Source of the DNA: Moraxella macacae 0408225
GTDB taxonomy: Bacteria; Pseudomonadota; Gammaproteobacteria; Pseudomonadales; Moraxellaceae
DNA length: 64,000 bases
Direction of reading: 5' to 3'
NCBI RefSeq assembly: GCF_000320365.1
Contig: NZ_ANIN01000002.1
Location: forward strand, 434,001-498,000
Part shown: positions 48,520-57,650 of the stretch, one piece after another
How positions within the stretch are numbered: position 1 is the stretch's first letter
Layout: each line of letters begins with the position of its first letter
Made by a program: the position numbers and the translations under genes
Notes under the pieces: model-generated
The model's database searches: none
Told to the model about the DNA's origin: nothing
What the model saw: only the letters and a program-made list of their open reading frames with translations

Positions 48520-50246
48520 TTTATAGTCGGCTCATTGCTTGATTTTGCGATTGTAACTGCACTTGACACTGTGCTTGATTTTTCAACAGCTTGATTTTTC
48601 AACAGTTGGCGGTGTTTTCTGGTTAAAGTATTCCGCCCCCAACCGAGCAGTTGTGCCGCCTTTGATTTGTGATTGTTGGTAAAATCAAGCGCGGTGGTTA
48701 ATAAAATTTGCTCAAACATTGGCATTGCTTGTTGCAAAATATCCTGCTTGTCTTGCTCTAATGCCAATTTTAGCCAATTTTTTAATGGGTTTTGCCAATC
48801 GTTGGCATTGATTGTATTGGCATTAACAACATGATTGACAACACGATTAACAACACGATTGTCATTTGGTTTATTTTGGCTATTGGTTAAATCATGGTTG
48901 ATTAGATTTGTTAAATTAACTGTATCAACTGGGTTAATATTACTTGTATTGTTAACCTTGCTCGTTGGATTATTGTTAATATTTACTAAATGATTTGTTT
49001 GGATAAAGTTTAAAATCTCCACTGGCAAATCATCAGGCTTAACCACATGACCTGTTGTCATCACCATCAGCCAACGACAGACGTTTTCCAACTCTCGCAC
49101 ATTGCCCGGCCAATGATAACACGTCAGACAATGTAATGCCTCGGAACTTAGCGTTTTTGTTGGCAATTGCATTTGGCTTGCCAATTTTTGCATAAAAAAA
49201 TCCAACAACAAGGCAATATCTTCGCGACGCTCTTGTAGCGTAGGCAACTGCAAACGAATGACATTTAGGCGGTAAAACAAATCCTCGCGAAATTTACCAA
49301 GTTTTACCAAATTTTCAAGTGGCTGATGGGTGGCAGCAAGGATACGAACGTCAACTTTTATCGGTTTTTGCCCACCAACTCGAAAAAATTCACCATTGGC
49401 AAGCACTCTTAGCAGCCGCGTTTGAGTTGATAAAGGCATATCCCCAATTTCATCTAAAAACAGCGTGCCACCGTGTGCTTGTTCAAAACGCCCAAGCCTT
49501 GCATGAATTGCACCAGTAAAAGCCCCTTTTTCGTGTCCAAATAACTCCGATTCAATCAAATCCTGCGGAATTGCTGACATATTTAAGGCAATAAAAGGCT
49601 TGGTTTTGCGAGGTGAATGTTCGTGCAATGCGTTGGCAACCAACTCTTTGCCTGTACCTGATTTGCCTGTGATTAGCACAGTCATCGGCATGCTTGCTAA
49701 ACGCCCAATTGCACGAAACACCTGCTGCATTTTAGAGCTTTTGCCAATAATTCCTGAAATTGGTTCATGATTTTGCTGGGTATGCTTCAAACCAGTGTCG
49801 TTCAAATAATTATTTGGCTTGGCTTGATTTTTTTCTTGATTTTTTATCAGGCTTTGTTCTTGGTAAAACCGCCCTGCCTTTTTCACCATTGTCAACATCA
49901 CATCAAGATCAAATGGCTTTGGCAAATATTCAAACGCCCCAACTTGGTAACTGTCCACTGCCGATTGTACATCTGCATGAGCAGTCATAACAATCAGCGG
50001 AATGTGTGCAAATTTTTCGCCCAATTTAGCCCCAAAATCCAAACCACTCATCAGTGGCATGCGCATATCAGTCAAAATCACCTGTGGCAAATTGATAAAA
50101 TCTTGCGTGTTTTCAAGCTGTTCATACGCCAATTTTGCATTGCCAAAAGTTTGCACCTCAAAATTTGCATCCGTCAGTGCATCTTGCAAAATCATACGCA
50201 ATGCCACGTCATCATCAATAACCCAAATTTTTTTAGCGTTATTCAT
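48516..50246 (-). CDS. ntrC: Sigma-54-dependent response regulator NtrC
   Basis: 576 residues, against about 470 in E. coli. The receiver domain has Asp60 (VILTDMRMP) as phospho-acceptor. The AAA+ domain has ITGKSGTGKELVANALHEH, the sigma-54 loop GAFTGA and the Walker B FLDEIGD. The Fis-type helix-turn-helix is SKAAQLLGWGRNTLTRKHRQLL. An Asn-rich linker of about 100 residues, with 12-bp in-frame repeats (NRVVNRVVNHVVN), separates AAA+ from the HTH. The last 22 residues come from a 16-bp duplication that changes frame (48574-48605). It activates nitrogen-limitation genes; ntrB is 68 bases upstream. Confidence 0.93.
   Translation of the reverse strand: MNNAKKIWVIDDDVALRMILQDALTDANFEVQTFGNAKLAYEQLENTQDFINLPQVILTDMRMPLMSGLDFGAKLGEKFAHIPLIVMTAHADVQSAVDSYQVGAFEYLPKPFDLDVMLTMVKKAGRFYQEQSLIKNQEKNQAKPNNYLNDTGLKHTQQNHEPISGIIGKSSKMQQVFRAIGRLASMPMTVLITGKSGTGKELVANALHEHSPRKTKPFIALNMSAIPQDLIESELFGHEKGAFTGAIHARLGRFEQAHGGTLFLDEIGDMPLSTQTRLLRVLANGEFFRVGGQKPIKVDVRILAATHQPLENLVKLGKFREDLFYRLNVIRLQLPTLQERREDIALLLDFFMQKLASQMQLPTKTLSSEALHCLTCYHWPGNVRELENVCRWLMVMTTGHVVKPDDLPVEILNFIQTNHLVNINNNPTSKVNNTSNINPVDTVNLTNLINHDLTNSQNKPNDNRVVNRVVNHVVNANTINANDWQNPLKNWLKLALEQDKQDILQQAMPMFEQILLTTALDFTNNHKSKAAQLLGWGRNTLTRKHRQLLKNQAVEKSSTVSSAVTIAKSSNEPTIN
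48574..48605. repeat. 16-bp tandem duplication that shifts frame at the 3' end of ntrC
   Basis: CTTGATTTTTCAACAG occurs twice perfectly (48574-48589, 48590-48605). Removing one copy restores a frame that would end ntrC at a TAA near 48526-48528, a few codons earlier, with a different tail. Confidence 0.92.
48822..48857. repeat. In-frame 12-bp tandem repeats in the ntrC linker
   Basis: Three copies of ATTRACAACAYG with one or two differences, encoding Val-Val-Asn-Arg/His repeats in the Asn-rich linker. Confidence 0.9.
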
Positions 50247-50314
50247 TTTTTGCCTTTCATCTCATGCTTTGTTGATTGTTATTTAGAATATGTTATTTAG
50301 AATAATTAAATAAT

Positions 50315-51508
50315 TTAGTGGTTTTGCTTAAATGGTAAAAACAAACCAAACACTGTTTTTCTCGGTTCAGATTGGACTTTGATTAAACCTTGATGACGAT
50401 GTACAATGTCTTGCACCACCGAAAGCCCAAGCCCTGTGCCATCAACACGCCCTGTTACCAGTGGATAAAAAATCCGTGGCAACAAGGTTTTGTCAATACC
50501 AATGCCATTATCCATCACATTGACTTGCAATACACTTTTATGCCGAATATCGTTAATCGTATATTGATATGCAATGCGTGTTTGCACGGTGATCACAGGT
50601 TTGGATTCATTGGCTAGTGCATAGATAGCATTGTTTAGTAAATTTAAAAAAACTTGAATCAACTGGTCTTTATCCGCCACAATTTCAGGCAAGGATAAAT
50701 CATAATCTTTCACAAAATCAATTGTCTGATGTTGATTTTCCAACAAGGCCAATACTTGTTGTATCGGTTCATGAATATTGATAGCTTGCCAATTTGGTAA
50801 GGTTGGTTTGCCAAGCAGTTGTTCTACCAAATTGTTTAATCGTTTGGTTTCGCTGCTAATAATGTTTAGATAATTTTCAATTTTGGCAAGTGGATTTTGA
50901 TCGTCATTTGCCAAATTTGTTAAATTTTTCTTATCAATCAATTTTGGCAAAGCACGTTGCAACAATTGCGTTGCACCCAAAATTCCTGCCAGCGGATTTT
51001 TAATTTCATGTGCCATACTACAGATAAGCTGCCGGGTGATATGATGCTGGGCTTGTTGCTGTTGTTCCTGTTGAATTAAGGTTTGGCGGTCTTTTTCCCA
51101 CAGTTCAATCACAAAACCGATACCAGATTTTAACGCAATCGATGCCACGCCATAATCCACCAAAATCGGCTTTGATACACCATGAATTTTTACATCATGT
51201 TGGATAAACGCTTGGTAAACCTGTCTGGCATTGTTAAGCTGTTTTGTAAAATAATGTTCAAAATCGTCGACGGTTGCCAACTTATCAATTGCCAATGTAT
51301 CAACCGGTTGTAAAATACGAAAAATCGACAGGGTTGAAATTTGGCTAAAACTTGCCGCCAAAATCTGTTCTGCTGCATTATTCACCAATATAATTTGGTA
51401 ATTTTCATTCAATACCAACACGCCTGTTAACAAATTTTGCAACAAATTAACGGATAAATGTTCGGTATTAAGAGAGGCGGTGGCAACAAAGGAGTTTGGG
51501 TGCAACAT
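50315..51508 (-). CDS. ntrB: Nitrogen-regulation sensor histidine kinase NtrB
   Basis: 397 residues, cytoplasmic with no membrane span. A PAS-like domain (about 20-130) senses through protein partners (PII in the known system). The HisKA motif SMAHEIKNPLAGILGATQLL holds His167. ATP-binding boxes are INVMDNGIGID-like NVMDNGIGID and GTGLGLSVVQDIV near the C-terminus. It phosphorylates NtrC under nitrogen limitation. It is upstream of ntrC in the same operon. glnA, often next to this pair, is not here. Confidence 0.93.
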   Translation of the reverse strand: MLHPNSFVATASLNTEHLSVNLLQNLLTGVLVLNENYQIILVNNAAEQILAASFSQISTLSIFRILQPVDTLAIDKLATVDDFEHYFTKQLNNARQVYQAFIQHDVKIHGVSKPILVDYGVASIALKSGIGFVIELWEKDRQTLIQQEQQQQAQHHITRQLICSMAHEIKNPLAGILGATQLLQRALPKLIDKKNLTNLANDDQNPLAKIENYLNIISSETKRLNNLVEQLLGKPTLPNWQAINIHEPIQQVLALLENQHQTIDFVKDYDLSLPEIVADKDQLIQVFLNLLNNAIYALANESKPVITVQTRIAYQYTINDIRHKSVLQVNVMDNGIGIDKTLLPRIFYPLVTGRVDGTGLGLSVVQDIVHRHQGLIKVQSEPRKTVFGLFLPFKQNH

Positions 51509-51596
51509 TTGGTTAAAAGTTTATCATTAAGGCTAACAATGCCTTGTAATGTATCACAATTGACAAAAAAACAAAAGTAGAAAAAGCAAGGTAATT

Positions 51597-51640
51597 GTTT
51601 TTACAATATCATTTTTACAATATTGTTTTTACAACAATCA
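51597..51640. repeat. Tandem repeat carrying -35-like words upstream of rimO
   Basis: Three imperfect units of GTTTTTACAATAT / CATTTTTACAATATT / GTTTTTACAACAATC, each containing TTTACA. The last TTTACA forms the -35 of the rimO promoter candidate. Confidence 0.8.
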
Positions 51641-51656
51641 CAAAAAACGTTAAAAT
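51628..51656 (+). promoter_or_regulatory. Candidate sigma-70 promoter for rimO
   Basis: TTTACA (51628-51633), a 17-base spacer and TAAAAT (51651-51656), about 65 bases before the ATG. Confidence 0.55.
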
Positions 51657-51720
51657 AGACAGTTTATTTGTATGTTTATTTTTTTATATTTAATTTTATG
51701 TTTAGCCAAAAGTGAAAACC

Positions 51721-53184
51721 ATGAGCCAACCACAGATTTTTAACCCACAACATTCTAACCACCAACAAAACCATCATAAAGCCAATCACAACCAAAATCG
51801 CAGCCTTGCCCAAAACGCCCAATTTGCCAAAAACACACCAACAAACGACAAACCACCAAAAATCGGTTTTGTTTCCTTAGGTTGTCCAAAAGCCTTGGTT
51901 GACAGTGAACGCATCATTACCGAACTTACCAAAGACGGCTATCAAGTGGCAAGCGACTATGATGGAGCAGATTTGGTTGTAGTGAACACTTGTGGCTTTA
52001 TTGAAAGTGCGGTACAAGAAAGTTTAGATGCAATTGGTGAAGCTCTAAACAAAAATGGCAAAGTGATTGTAACAGGCTGCCTTGGCAAAGATAGCGAAAA
52101 AATCCGTAGCATGCACCCTGCTGTGCTTGCTGTAACTGGAGCCCATGCTTATGATGAAGTGGTAAACGCAGTCAATCATCATGTACCAAAACCCACAAAA
52201 TCCAAAACCTATGATCCAAAAATTGATCTAATCAATGACGCCGGTATTAAACTTACACCAAAACATTATGCGTATTTAAAAGTCTCAGAAGGCTGCAATC
52301 ATCGCTGTACGTTTTGTATTATTCCATCGCTGCGTGGTGATTTGGTTAGCCGTCCGATTGACAATGTCATGAAAGAAGCCGTCGCCTTGGCAAAATCAGG
52401 GGTAAAAGAGCTGTTGGTTATCTCACAAGATACTTCCGCTTATGGCTTGGATCTGAAATACAAAATGACCTTTTGGGAGGGCATGCCAATTAAATCTAAG
52501 TTTTACGATATGTGCCAGGCGTTAAACCGCCTTGGTATTTGGGTGCGCCTGCATTATGTTTACCCATATCCGCACGTTGATGAGGTGGTAAAACTCATGT
52601 CAAAAGACAAATTACTGCCCTATCTTGACATTCCGTTTCAACACGCAAGCCCATCTGTACTAAAAGCAATGAAACGCCCCGCCCATAGTGAAAATGTGCT
52701 AGAACGCATTCAGCAGTGGCGTAAAATCTGCCCTAACATCGTCATTCGCTCTACTTTTGTGGTGGGCTTTCCGGGCGAAACCGAAGAGGATTTTGAATAT
52801 TTATTGGACTGGCTAAAAAAAGCACGCTTAGATCGCGTTGGTGCGTTTACTTATTCCACAATCGAAGGGGCAACTGCAAATAACTTGCCAAATCCTGTGC
52901 CAGAAGAAATCAAACAAGCACGTTATGAGCGTTTAATGGCATTACAACAACAAATTTCTGCTGAAAAATTGCAAGAAAAAGTTGGTGCAACATTAACCGT
53001 TTTGGTTGATGAGATTGATAATGAAGAAAACATTGCGATTTGTCGCAGTTATGCAGACGCACCAGAGATCGATGGGCATGTGTATGTAGACAATATCGAC
53101 GCAACGGTTAAAGTCGGTGAATTTTTGACAGTAACGATTGACGAAGCCAGTGAATATGATCTATTTGCAAGTTTTGCAAGCTAA
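51721..53184 (+). CDS. rimO: Ribosomal protein uS12 methylthiotransferase RimO
   Basis: About 487 residues. The UPF0004 domain has [19 protein letters not shown] and [12 protein letters not shown], with cysteines for the auxiliary cluster. The radical SAM motif is [20 protein letters not shown]-terminal TRAM domain ends the protein. It methylthiolates an Asp of ribosomal protein S12. About 42 N-terminal residues rich in Gln, Asn and His precede the conserved start and are absent from the E. coli protein. I prefer ATG at 51721 over the GTG at 51712. The stop codon lies in a 16-bp tandem duplication. Confidence 0.96.
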   Translation: MSQPQIFNPQHSNHQQNHHKANHNQNRSLAQNAQFAKNTPTNDKPPKIGFVSLGCPKALVDSERIITELTKDGYQVASDYDGADLVVVNTCGFIESAVQESLDAIGEALNKNGKVIVTGCLGKDSEKIRSMHPAVLAVTGAHAYDEVVNAVNHHVPKPTKSKTYDPKIDLINDAGIKLTPKHYAYLKVSEGCNHRCTFCIIPSLRGDLVSRPIDNVMKEAVALAKSGVKELLVISQDTSAYGLDLKYKMTFWEGMPIKSKFYDMCQALNRLGIWVRLHYVYPYPHVDEVVKLMSKDKLLPYLDIPFQHASPSVLKAMKRPAHSENVLERIQQWRKICPNIVIRSTFVVGFPGETEEDFEYLLDWLKKARLDRVGAFTYSTIEGATANNLPNPVPEEIKQARYERLMALQQQISAEKLQEKVGATLTVLVDEIDNEENIAICRSYADAPEIDGHVYVDNIDATVKVGEFLTVTIDEASEYDLFASFAS

Positions 53185-53204
53185 AATTTTTGCAAGCTAA
53201 AATT
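53173..53204. repeat. 16-bp tandem duplication spanning the rimO stop
   Basis: TTTGCAAGCTAAAATT occurs twice perfectly (53173-53188, 53189-53204). The first contains Phe-Ala-Ser-stop of rimO. Confidence 0.93.
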
Positions 53205-53230
53205 GCCAAACAACCCTAAAAGGCATTTTA

Positions 53231-53920
53231 ATGAACCCTTTACCACAAAAAGTTGGCATACTCACGCACCTACGCATAGGCAAAGCCAAACCCTTTAGCC
53301 GCGAAAAATTAAGTGCCATTCACAAAATACCAACCACCGAAAGCCGATTTGTCAATGAACTTGGCATATCCGAAGATGAACAAGCCGATCTGCGTCATCA
53401 CGGAGGATACCTAAAAGCGGTGCATCAAATGTCCACCGAAACTTACGAGCGACTTAACGCCCATTTTGGCATAAACTTACCCATCGGTGCATTGGGCGAA
53501 AATTTAACCGTACAAGCACCAAATTTTAACATGAACGAAACCAACGTTTGCATCGGTGATGTTTACCATTTTGGCAATTTTAATTGCACAGATGCCGTAA
53601 AATTACAAGTTGTTCAGCCACGCCTGCCCTGCTACAAAATCAACGATGTGATTAACAAACCCCATGCCAAACACGCCGCTTTATGGCTTAGCACCAACGG
53701 CATTAGCGGTTGGTATTACAAGGTGATACAAACAGGCAATCTTCAAGCAGGCATGGAGGTTTTTTTGGCAGCTCGCCCCTATCCGTTTGCCAATTTGCAA
53801 GCACTATGGCAACTCATCAACCAACAAAGCAACCTTGACAACGACACCCTTACAATGTGGCTTAACATCGACTGTTTGGCAACCAGTTGGAAAGAAAATT
53901 TAGCCAAAAAAGCACGGTAA
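53231..53920 (+). CDS. MOSC-domain protein, YiiM type
   Basis: 229 residues with a MOSC (molybdenum cofactor sulfurase C-terminal) domain. ADLRHHGGYLKAVHQM, GALGENLTV, CIGDVYHFG and the conserved Cys in QPRLPCYKI (Cys134) are the family landmarks. Stand-alone MOSC proteins such as YiiM and YcbX reduce N-hydroxylated compounds with a bound molybdenum cofactor; that activity is inferred here. It follows rimO by 46 bases. Confidence 0.85.
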   Translation: MNPLPQKVGILTHLRIGKAKPFSREKLSAIHKIPTTESRFVNELGISEDEQADLRHHGGYLKAVHQMSTETYERLNAHFGINLPIGALGENLTVQAPNFNMNETNVCIGDVYHFGNFNCTDAVKLQVVQPRLPCYKINDVINKPHAKHAALWLSTNGISGWYYKVIQTGNLQAGMEVFLAARPYPFANLQALWQLINQQSNLDNDTLTMWLNIDCLATSWKENLAKKAR

Positions 53921-53992
53921 TCAAAAAAAGCACTGTTATTTTTCTCAAAAATCTGTTATGTTATTTGGTTTCGCCAGATTGTTTTGGTTACA

Positions 53993-54094
53993 CAGTTTTA
54001 TTACAGTTTTATTACAGTTTTATTACAGTTTTATTTTAACCAACCAAACCAACAAATTAAACCAAACAAATTAAACCAAACAAATTAAACCAAA
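53993..54094. repeat. Two adjacent tandem arrays upstream of iscX
   Basis: Array one: CAGTTTTATTA, three perfect 11-bp copies and one near copy (53993-54036). Array two: CAAATTAAACCAAA, three perfect 14-bp copies (54053-54094). They occupy almost the whole leader up to 20 bases before the iscX ATG. Confidence 0.93.
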
Positions 54095-54113
54095 TGTAAC
54101 ATTAGGAAAATTT

Positions 54114-54314
54114 ATGACACTTAAATGGTCTGACACACTGGACATTGCCCTTGAGTTGGCAGAAAAATACCCCAACGAAGATGTACAGTACATACGCTTT
54201 ACCGATTTGCACCGCTACATTACAGAATTGGAAGAATTTGACGACGATCCTGAAAAATCCAATGAAAAAATCTTAGAAGCAATTCAGATGGCTTGGCTTG
54301 ACGAGATGGATTAA
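54114..54314 (+). CDS. iscX: Fe-S cluster assembly protein IscX
   Basis: 66 residues, highly acidic. LKWSDTLDIALELAEKYPNED, RFTDLHRYITELEEFDDDP and AWLDEMD match IscX (YfhJ) end to end. IscX binds IscS and iron and modulates cluster assembly. In many gammaproteobacteria it ends the isc operon after fdx; here it stands alone. SD AGGA precedes the ATG. It converges on rpoN. Confidence 0.93.
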   Translation: MTLKWSDTLDIALELAEKYPNEDVQYIRFTDLHRYITELEEFDDDPEKSNEKILEAIQMAWLDEMD

Positions 54315-54368
54315 CACGTTGATTAATAAATTCATCAGTAAAAACCAAAACTGGTCTAAAAACAAAGC

Positions 54369-55946
54369 CTAAAAACGTTGTTTACGCTGAGTTGACGATC
54401 CAATGTGCATTGCTTCGCGGTATTTGGTAACGGTACGCCGTGCAATATCAATCCCTTGTGTTTTTAAATTTTCTACAATGGTATTGTCAGACAGCGGTTT
54501 TTTTGGATTTTCATTGTCAATCATTTGTTTGATCATTGCACTGATGGCAGTTGATGATACGTTTTCGCCATCTTCGCTTGCAACATGACTTGAGAAAAAG
54601 TATTTTAACCCAAACAACCCTTTTGGCGTAAGCATGGTTTTACTCGTGGTGATACGTGATACTGTAGATTCATGCAACCCCACTTCATCAGCCACATCTT
54701 TTAAAATCATCGGTTGCATAACGGTTGCCCCATGCTCAAAAAAACTTTGTTGGCGTTTGACAATGCAAGTTGCCACTTTTAGCAAATTTTGATTGCGCTC
54801 TTCTATGCTACGGATAAACAGGCGTGCATCGTTTAAATGCTCACGCAAATATAGATTTTGGGCACTTTCATCATTACGTTTGATTAAATTTGCGTATTCT
54901 TGATTAATGCGCAGTTTTGGCAATGTATCAGAATTGAGACTCACTTGCCAAGAATCTTTATGTTGCACCACCAAAACATCAGGAATGTCATAGCTTTCTG
55001 GACCAAAATCAAACTGGCTTTGGCTTTGTTGATACGCGGATGCAGGGTTAGGATCAAGCGTGCGAATAAGTGCCAAAGCCGGCTGAATATCCTCAATATT
55101 TAAGTTGGTTTCTTTTAACAGTGCATTGATGTTATTGGCAATAATTAGATCAGGATAGCTTAACAGTTTTTTGGCATTTTCTAAATTTTCGCTATCGTTT
55201 GGCAAATGATTTAATTGCAACAACAAACATTCCGATAAATTTCTCGATCCAACCCCAAGCGGTTCACAACTTTGGATTTGCTTTACAACCGCCTCAACAT
55301 TTTCAAGCGTCAGATCCACTTCTTCAACCTGATAAAACGACAACATTGTATCTAAACTAGCAAACAACTCATCGGTCGTCAAACGAATAAAACCCTTTTC
55401 GTCCATGCTGTCAATTAAATACTCGGCAATAACCATTTCAATATCAGACAAATGTTTAAAATTTAACTGCCAACGCACATGATCTTGAATGTTACCGCGC
55501 GTGCTAAATTTATAAGCATCATCTAACTCATCAATATCTGCATGCAAAGCAGTGGGCGATTCATGCGTGTAAACCTCACCCCAGTCGCTATCGATGGCCA
55601 TCTCAAGGTTATTACTGGCAAAATATTCACTGCTGTCTATTGCATCACTGCCATAATCTTGATAATCATCTTGGCAATCATCTTGATAATTGTCCTGACT
55701 TGATTTGCTTAGGCTATTTTTTAAAGAAAAATCATCTTGCAAAAAATCACCACTTAGATCATCACGGTGCGTATCATTGCCAAATTCGTCTTGTTCAATG
55801 CGTTCCAGCAGTGGGTTACTATCCAACTTTTGTTGAACTTCTTGTTCAAGCTCAATACTTGACAATTGTAACAAGCGAATCGCCTGTTGCAATTGGGGTG
55901 TTAGGCTTAAACCTGTTGTCAGTTTTGCTCCCAGTGCTATTTTCAT
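54369..55946 (-). CDS. rpoN: RNA polymerase sigma-54 factor
   Basis: 525 residues. Region I, the Gln/Leu-rich activator domain, is residues 1-50 (LTPQLQQAIRLLQLSSIELE). An acidic Asp/Gln/Ser-rich region II (about 50-150) holds 12-bp in-frame repeats (QDDCQDDYQD). The core-binding domain and DNA-binding HTH follow, and the RpoN box ARRTVTKYRE lies near the C-terminus. It serves NtrC-dependent promoters. The usual neighbours lptB and hpf are absent. SD AGGTGA lies nine bases before the ATG. Confidence 0.96.
   Translation of the reverse strand: MKIALGAKLTTGLSLTPQLQQAIRLLQLSSIELEQEVQQKLDSNPLLERIEQDEFGNDTHRDDLSGDFLQDDFSLKNSLSKSSQDNYQDDCQDDYQDYGSDAIDSSEYFASNNLEMAIDSDWGEVYTHESPTALHADIDELDDAYKFSTRGNIQDHVRWQLNFKHLSDIEMVIAEYLIDSMDEKGFIRLTTDELFASLDTMLSFYQVEEVDLTLENVEAVVKQIQSCEPLGVGSRNLSECLLLQLNHLPNDSENLENAKKLLSYPDLIIANNINALLKETNLNIEDIQPALALIRTLDPNPASAYQQSQSQFDFGPESYDIPDVLVVQHKDSWQVSLNSDTLPKLRINQEYANLIKRNDESAQNLYLREHLNDARLFIRSIEERNQNLLKVATCIVKRQQSFFEHGATVMQPMILKDVADEVGLHESTVSRITTSKTMLTPKGLFGLKYFFSSHVASEDGENVSSTAISAMIKQMIDNENPKKPLSDNTIVENLKTQGIDIARRTVTKYREAMHIGSSTQRKQRF
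55658..55693. repeat. In-frame 12-bp tandem repeats in rpoN region II
   Basis: Three copies related to CTTGATAATCAT (two or three changes), encoding Gln-Asp-Asp-Tyr/Cys repeats in the acidic spacer. Confidence 0.85.
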
Positions 55947-55997
55947 TGCAAATCACCTATGGTTTTATTTTACATGATTTTTATCGTTATTTACAAA

Positions 55998-56033
55998 GTT
56001 GAATGTAAAAATTCAAGGTTGAATGTAAAAATT
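55998..56033. repeat. 16-bp direct repeat between rpoN and the nitrilase gene
   Basis: GTTGAATGTAAAAATT occurs at 55998-56013 and 56018-56033, a 20-base period, about 50 bases upstream of rpoN and between the divergent genes. Confidence 0.88.
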
Positions 56034-56148
56034 TTAGCAAAAATTATGTATCTCGACAATATTTTAACATTTTTTTGGCAAAAATCGGTATAAAACGTGC
56101 TAAAATGGGTTAAAATTTTGCCAAAAACCAACAAAACAGGACAAAACC

Positions 56149-57093
56149 ATGCCAAAAGTTGCTTGTGTCCAATTAAACAGCCAAACCGATATTTTGGCAA
56201 ATCTTATTCAAATTGAAAGTGCGGTAAAAACTGCAGTCAGTGTTGGTGTATCGCTTGTGGTGTTGCCTGAAAACGCGTTTTGTTTTGGCAAACAAAGTTT
56301 GGCCGCCCAGTATTTTCACGCCTTGCACGATTGGTGCAGCAAAATTAGCCAACATTATCAAATCCACTTATTGGCAGGAACATTGCCCTGTCCATTTCGC
56401 CCAAATGGTATGCCTGTGGCTTCGGGTAAATTTCGCCAAACATCGTTGTTGTTCGATCCATCGGGTGATTGTGTGGCACGTTACGATAAAATTCATCTGT
56501 TTAAAGCCACGGTTAATGACTCTATTGCAAGCTATGACGAGGGCATAACCTTTGAAGCGGGTAATGAACCTGTCGTGGCAAAAACCGTGCTTGGTAATAT
56601 TGGCATGATGGTGTGTTTTGATTTGCGCTTTGCCAGTTTGGCTATACGCTTACGCCAACTTGGAGCTGAAATACTCACCATACCATCTGCTTTTACTTAC
56701 GCCACAGGCAAGGCACATTGGCAAACATTGCTTACCGCCAGGGCACTGGACAGTCAATGCCTAACACTCGGTGCAGGACAAACAGGCACACACCTAATTA
56801 ACGATCGGCACAGGCAAACGTGGGGACATAGCCAAATTATCAATGCGTATGGTGAAACGATTGGCAAATATCTTACCAAGCCTTTGCCAAATTTCGATGC
56901 CTTGCCAATCAGTCAACAAGCAACATCTTGGCTAGATTTAAACGAAAATTCCACCAACAAAAAACCTGATAACTATCAGTTAATAAATTATCAGTTGATA
57001 ATCGCAGATTTTGACAACGCACAACAACAAATTTGGCGACAAAACATGGATTTAATGGCAAGCCTGCGTTTTGATATTCATAATCCCTGCTAA
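56149..57093 (+). CDS. Carbon-nitrogen hydrolase (Nit1/YafV-like amidase)
   Basis: 314 residues of the nitrilase superfamily. The catalytic triad is visible as Glu41 (VVLPEN), Lys114 (YDKIHLFK) and Cys156 (GMMVCFDLRF). The Nit-type arrangement FASLAIRLRQLGAEILTIPSAF follows the Cys. Closest known roles are deaminated-glutathione amidase (NIT1/YbeM) repair activity, which is inferred. The C-terminal 40 residues contain a small DNA duplication (NYQLINYQLI). SD AGGA precedes the ATG. Confidence 0.85.
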   Translation: MPKVACVQLNSQTDILANLIQIESAVKTAVSVGVSLVVLPENAFCFGKQSLAAQYFHALHDWCSKISQHYQIHLLAGTLPCPFRPNGMPVASGKFRQTSLLFDPSGDCVARYDKIHLFKATVNDSIASYDEGITFEAGNEPVVAKTVLGNIGMMVCFDLRFASLAIRLRQLGAEILTIPSAFTYATGKAHWQTLLTARALDSQCLTLGAGQTGTHLINDRHRQTWGHSQIINAYGETIGKYLTKPLPNFDALPISQQATSWLDLNENSTNKKPDNYQLINYQLIIADFDNAQQQIWRQNMDLMASLRFDIHNPC

Positions 57094-57158
57094 TAATCAA
57101 ATTAAATAAAGTTAAACTAAACTAAACAAAATCAACCAAGGATAAATTAAGAACAACC

Positions 57159-57617
57159 ATGAACAACAGCTTATTTGATTATTTAAAAAAAAGCCCCTTA
57201 TTTGCCAATTTTGACCCTTATATGTTTCAAATATTAGAACAACGCTTGGTTTTTAAAGAGCTTTTTGCTGATGAGTTTTTATTTCACGAAGGAGAGCACG
57301 GCGACTATATGGCATTTGTATTGATCGGCGGGCTTGATGTGTTAAAATCAAACCCAACCAAATCTGCGCATCTTGTCCATATTGGCCACATTGAACAAGG
57401 TGATACGATTGGTGAGATGGCATTAATTGACACATTAACACGATCGGCAACTGTGCGTGCATCGGAAACAACTGCATTGGTATTGCTGACCAAAAAAGAT
57501 TTTGAGACACTGTTAACCGATTATCCAAGGGTGGCAATTGAAATTTTGCGTGGCATTGCAATTTTATTAAGTTTAAAACTGCGCAAAACCACTGAAAATT
57601 TAAGTCGTTCTTGTTAA
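57159..57617 (+). CDS. Cyclic-nucleotide-binding-domain protein without DNA-binding domain
   Basis: 152 residues forming one CNB domain. The phosphate-binding cassette is GDTIGEMALIDTLTRSATVRA near residues 85-105, with the Gly-Glu and Arg positions of cNMP binders preserved. There is no HTH, so it is not a CRP-type regulator by itself. It could act as a stand-alone sensor or be vestigial. It follows the amidase by 65 bases. A duplicated TAATGGCTTAATAA word separates it from xerC. Confidence 0.78.
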   Translation: MNNSLFDYLKKSPLFANFDPYMFQILEQRLVFKELFADEFLFHEGEHGDYMAFVLIGGLDVLKSNPTKSAHLVHIGHIEQGDTIGEMALIDTLTRSATVRASETTALVLLTKKDFETLLTDYPRVAIEILRGIAILLSLKLRKTTENLSRSC

Positions 57618-57650
57618 TGCTTTAATAATGGCTTAATAATAATGGCTTAA

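Noticed and set aside
52005-56225. AAGTGCGGT, the Pasteurellaceae DNA-uptake core, at about 52005 and 56217
   Set aside because: I noticed only two clear cases in 64 kb, both inside coding sequence. That is close to chance for a 9-mer and far below the density in species that use it.
57159-57617. CRP/Vfr-type transcription regulator
   Set aside because: The protein ends right after the cyclic-nucleotide-binding domain and no helix-turn-helix follows in any frame.
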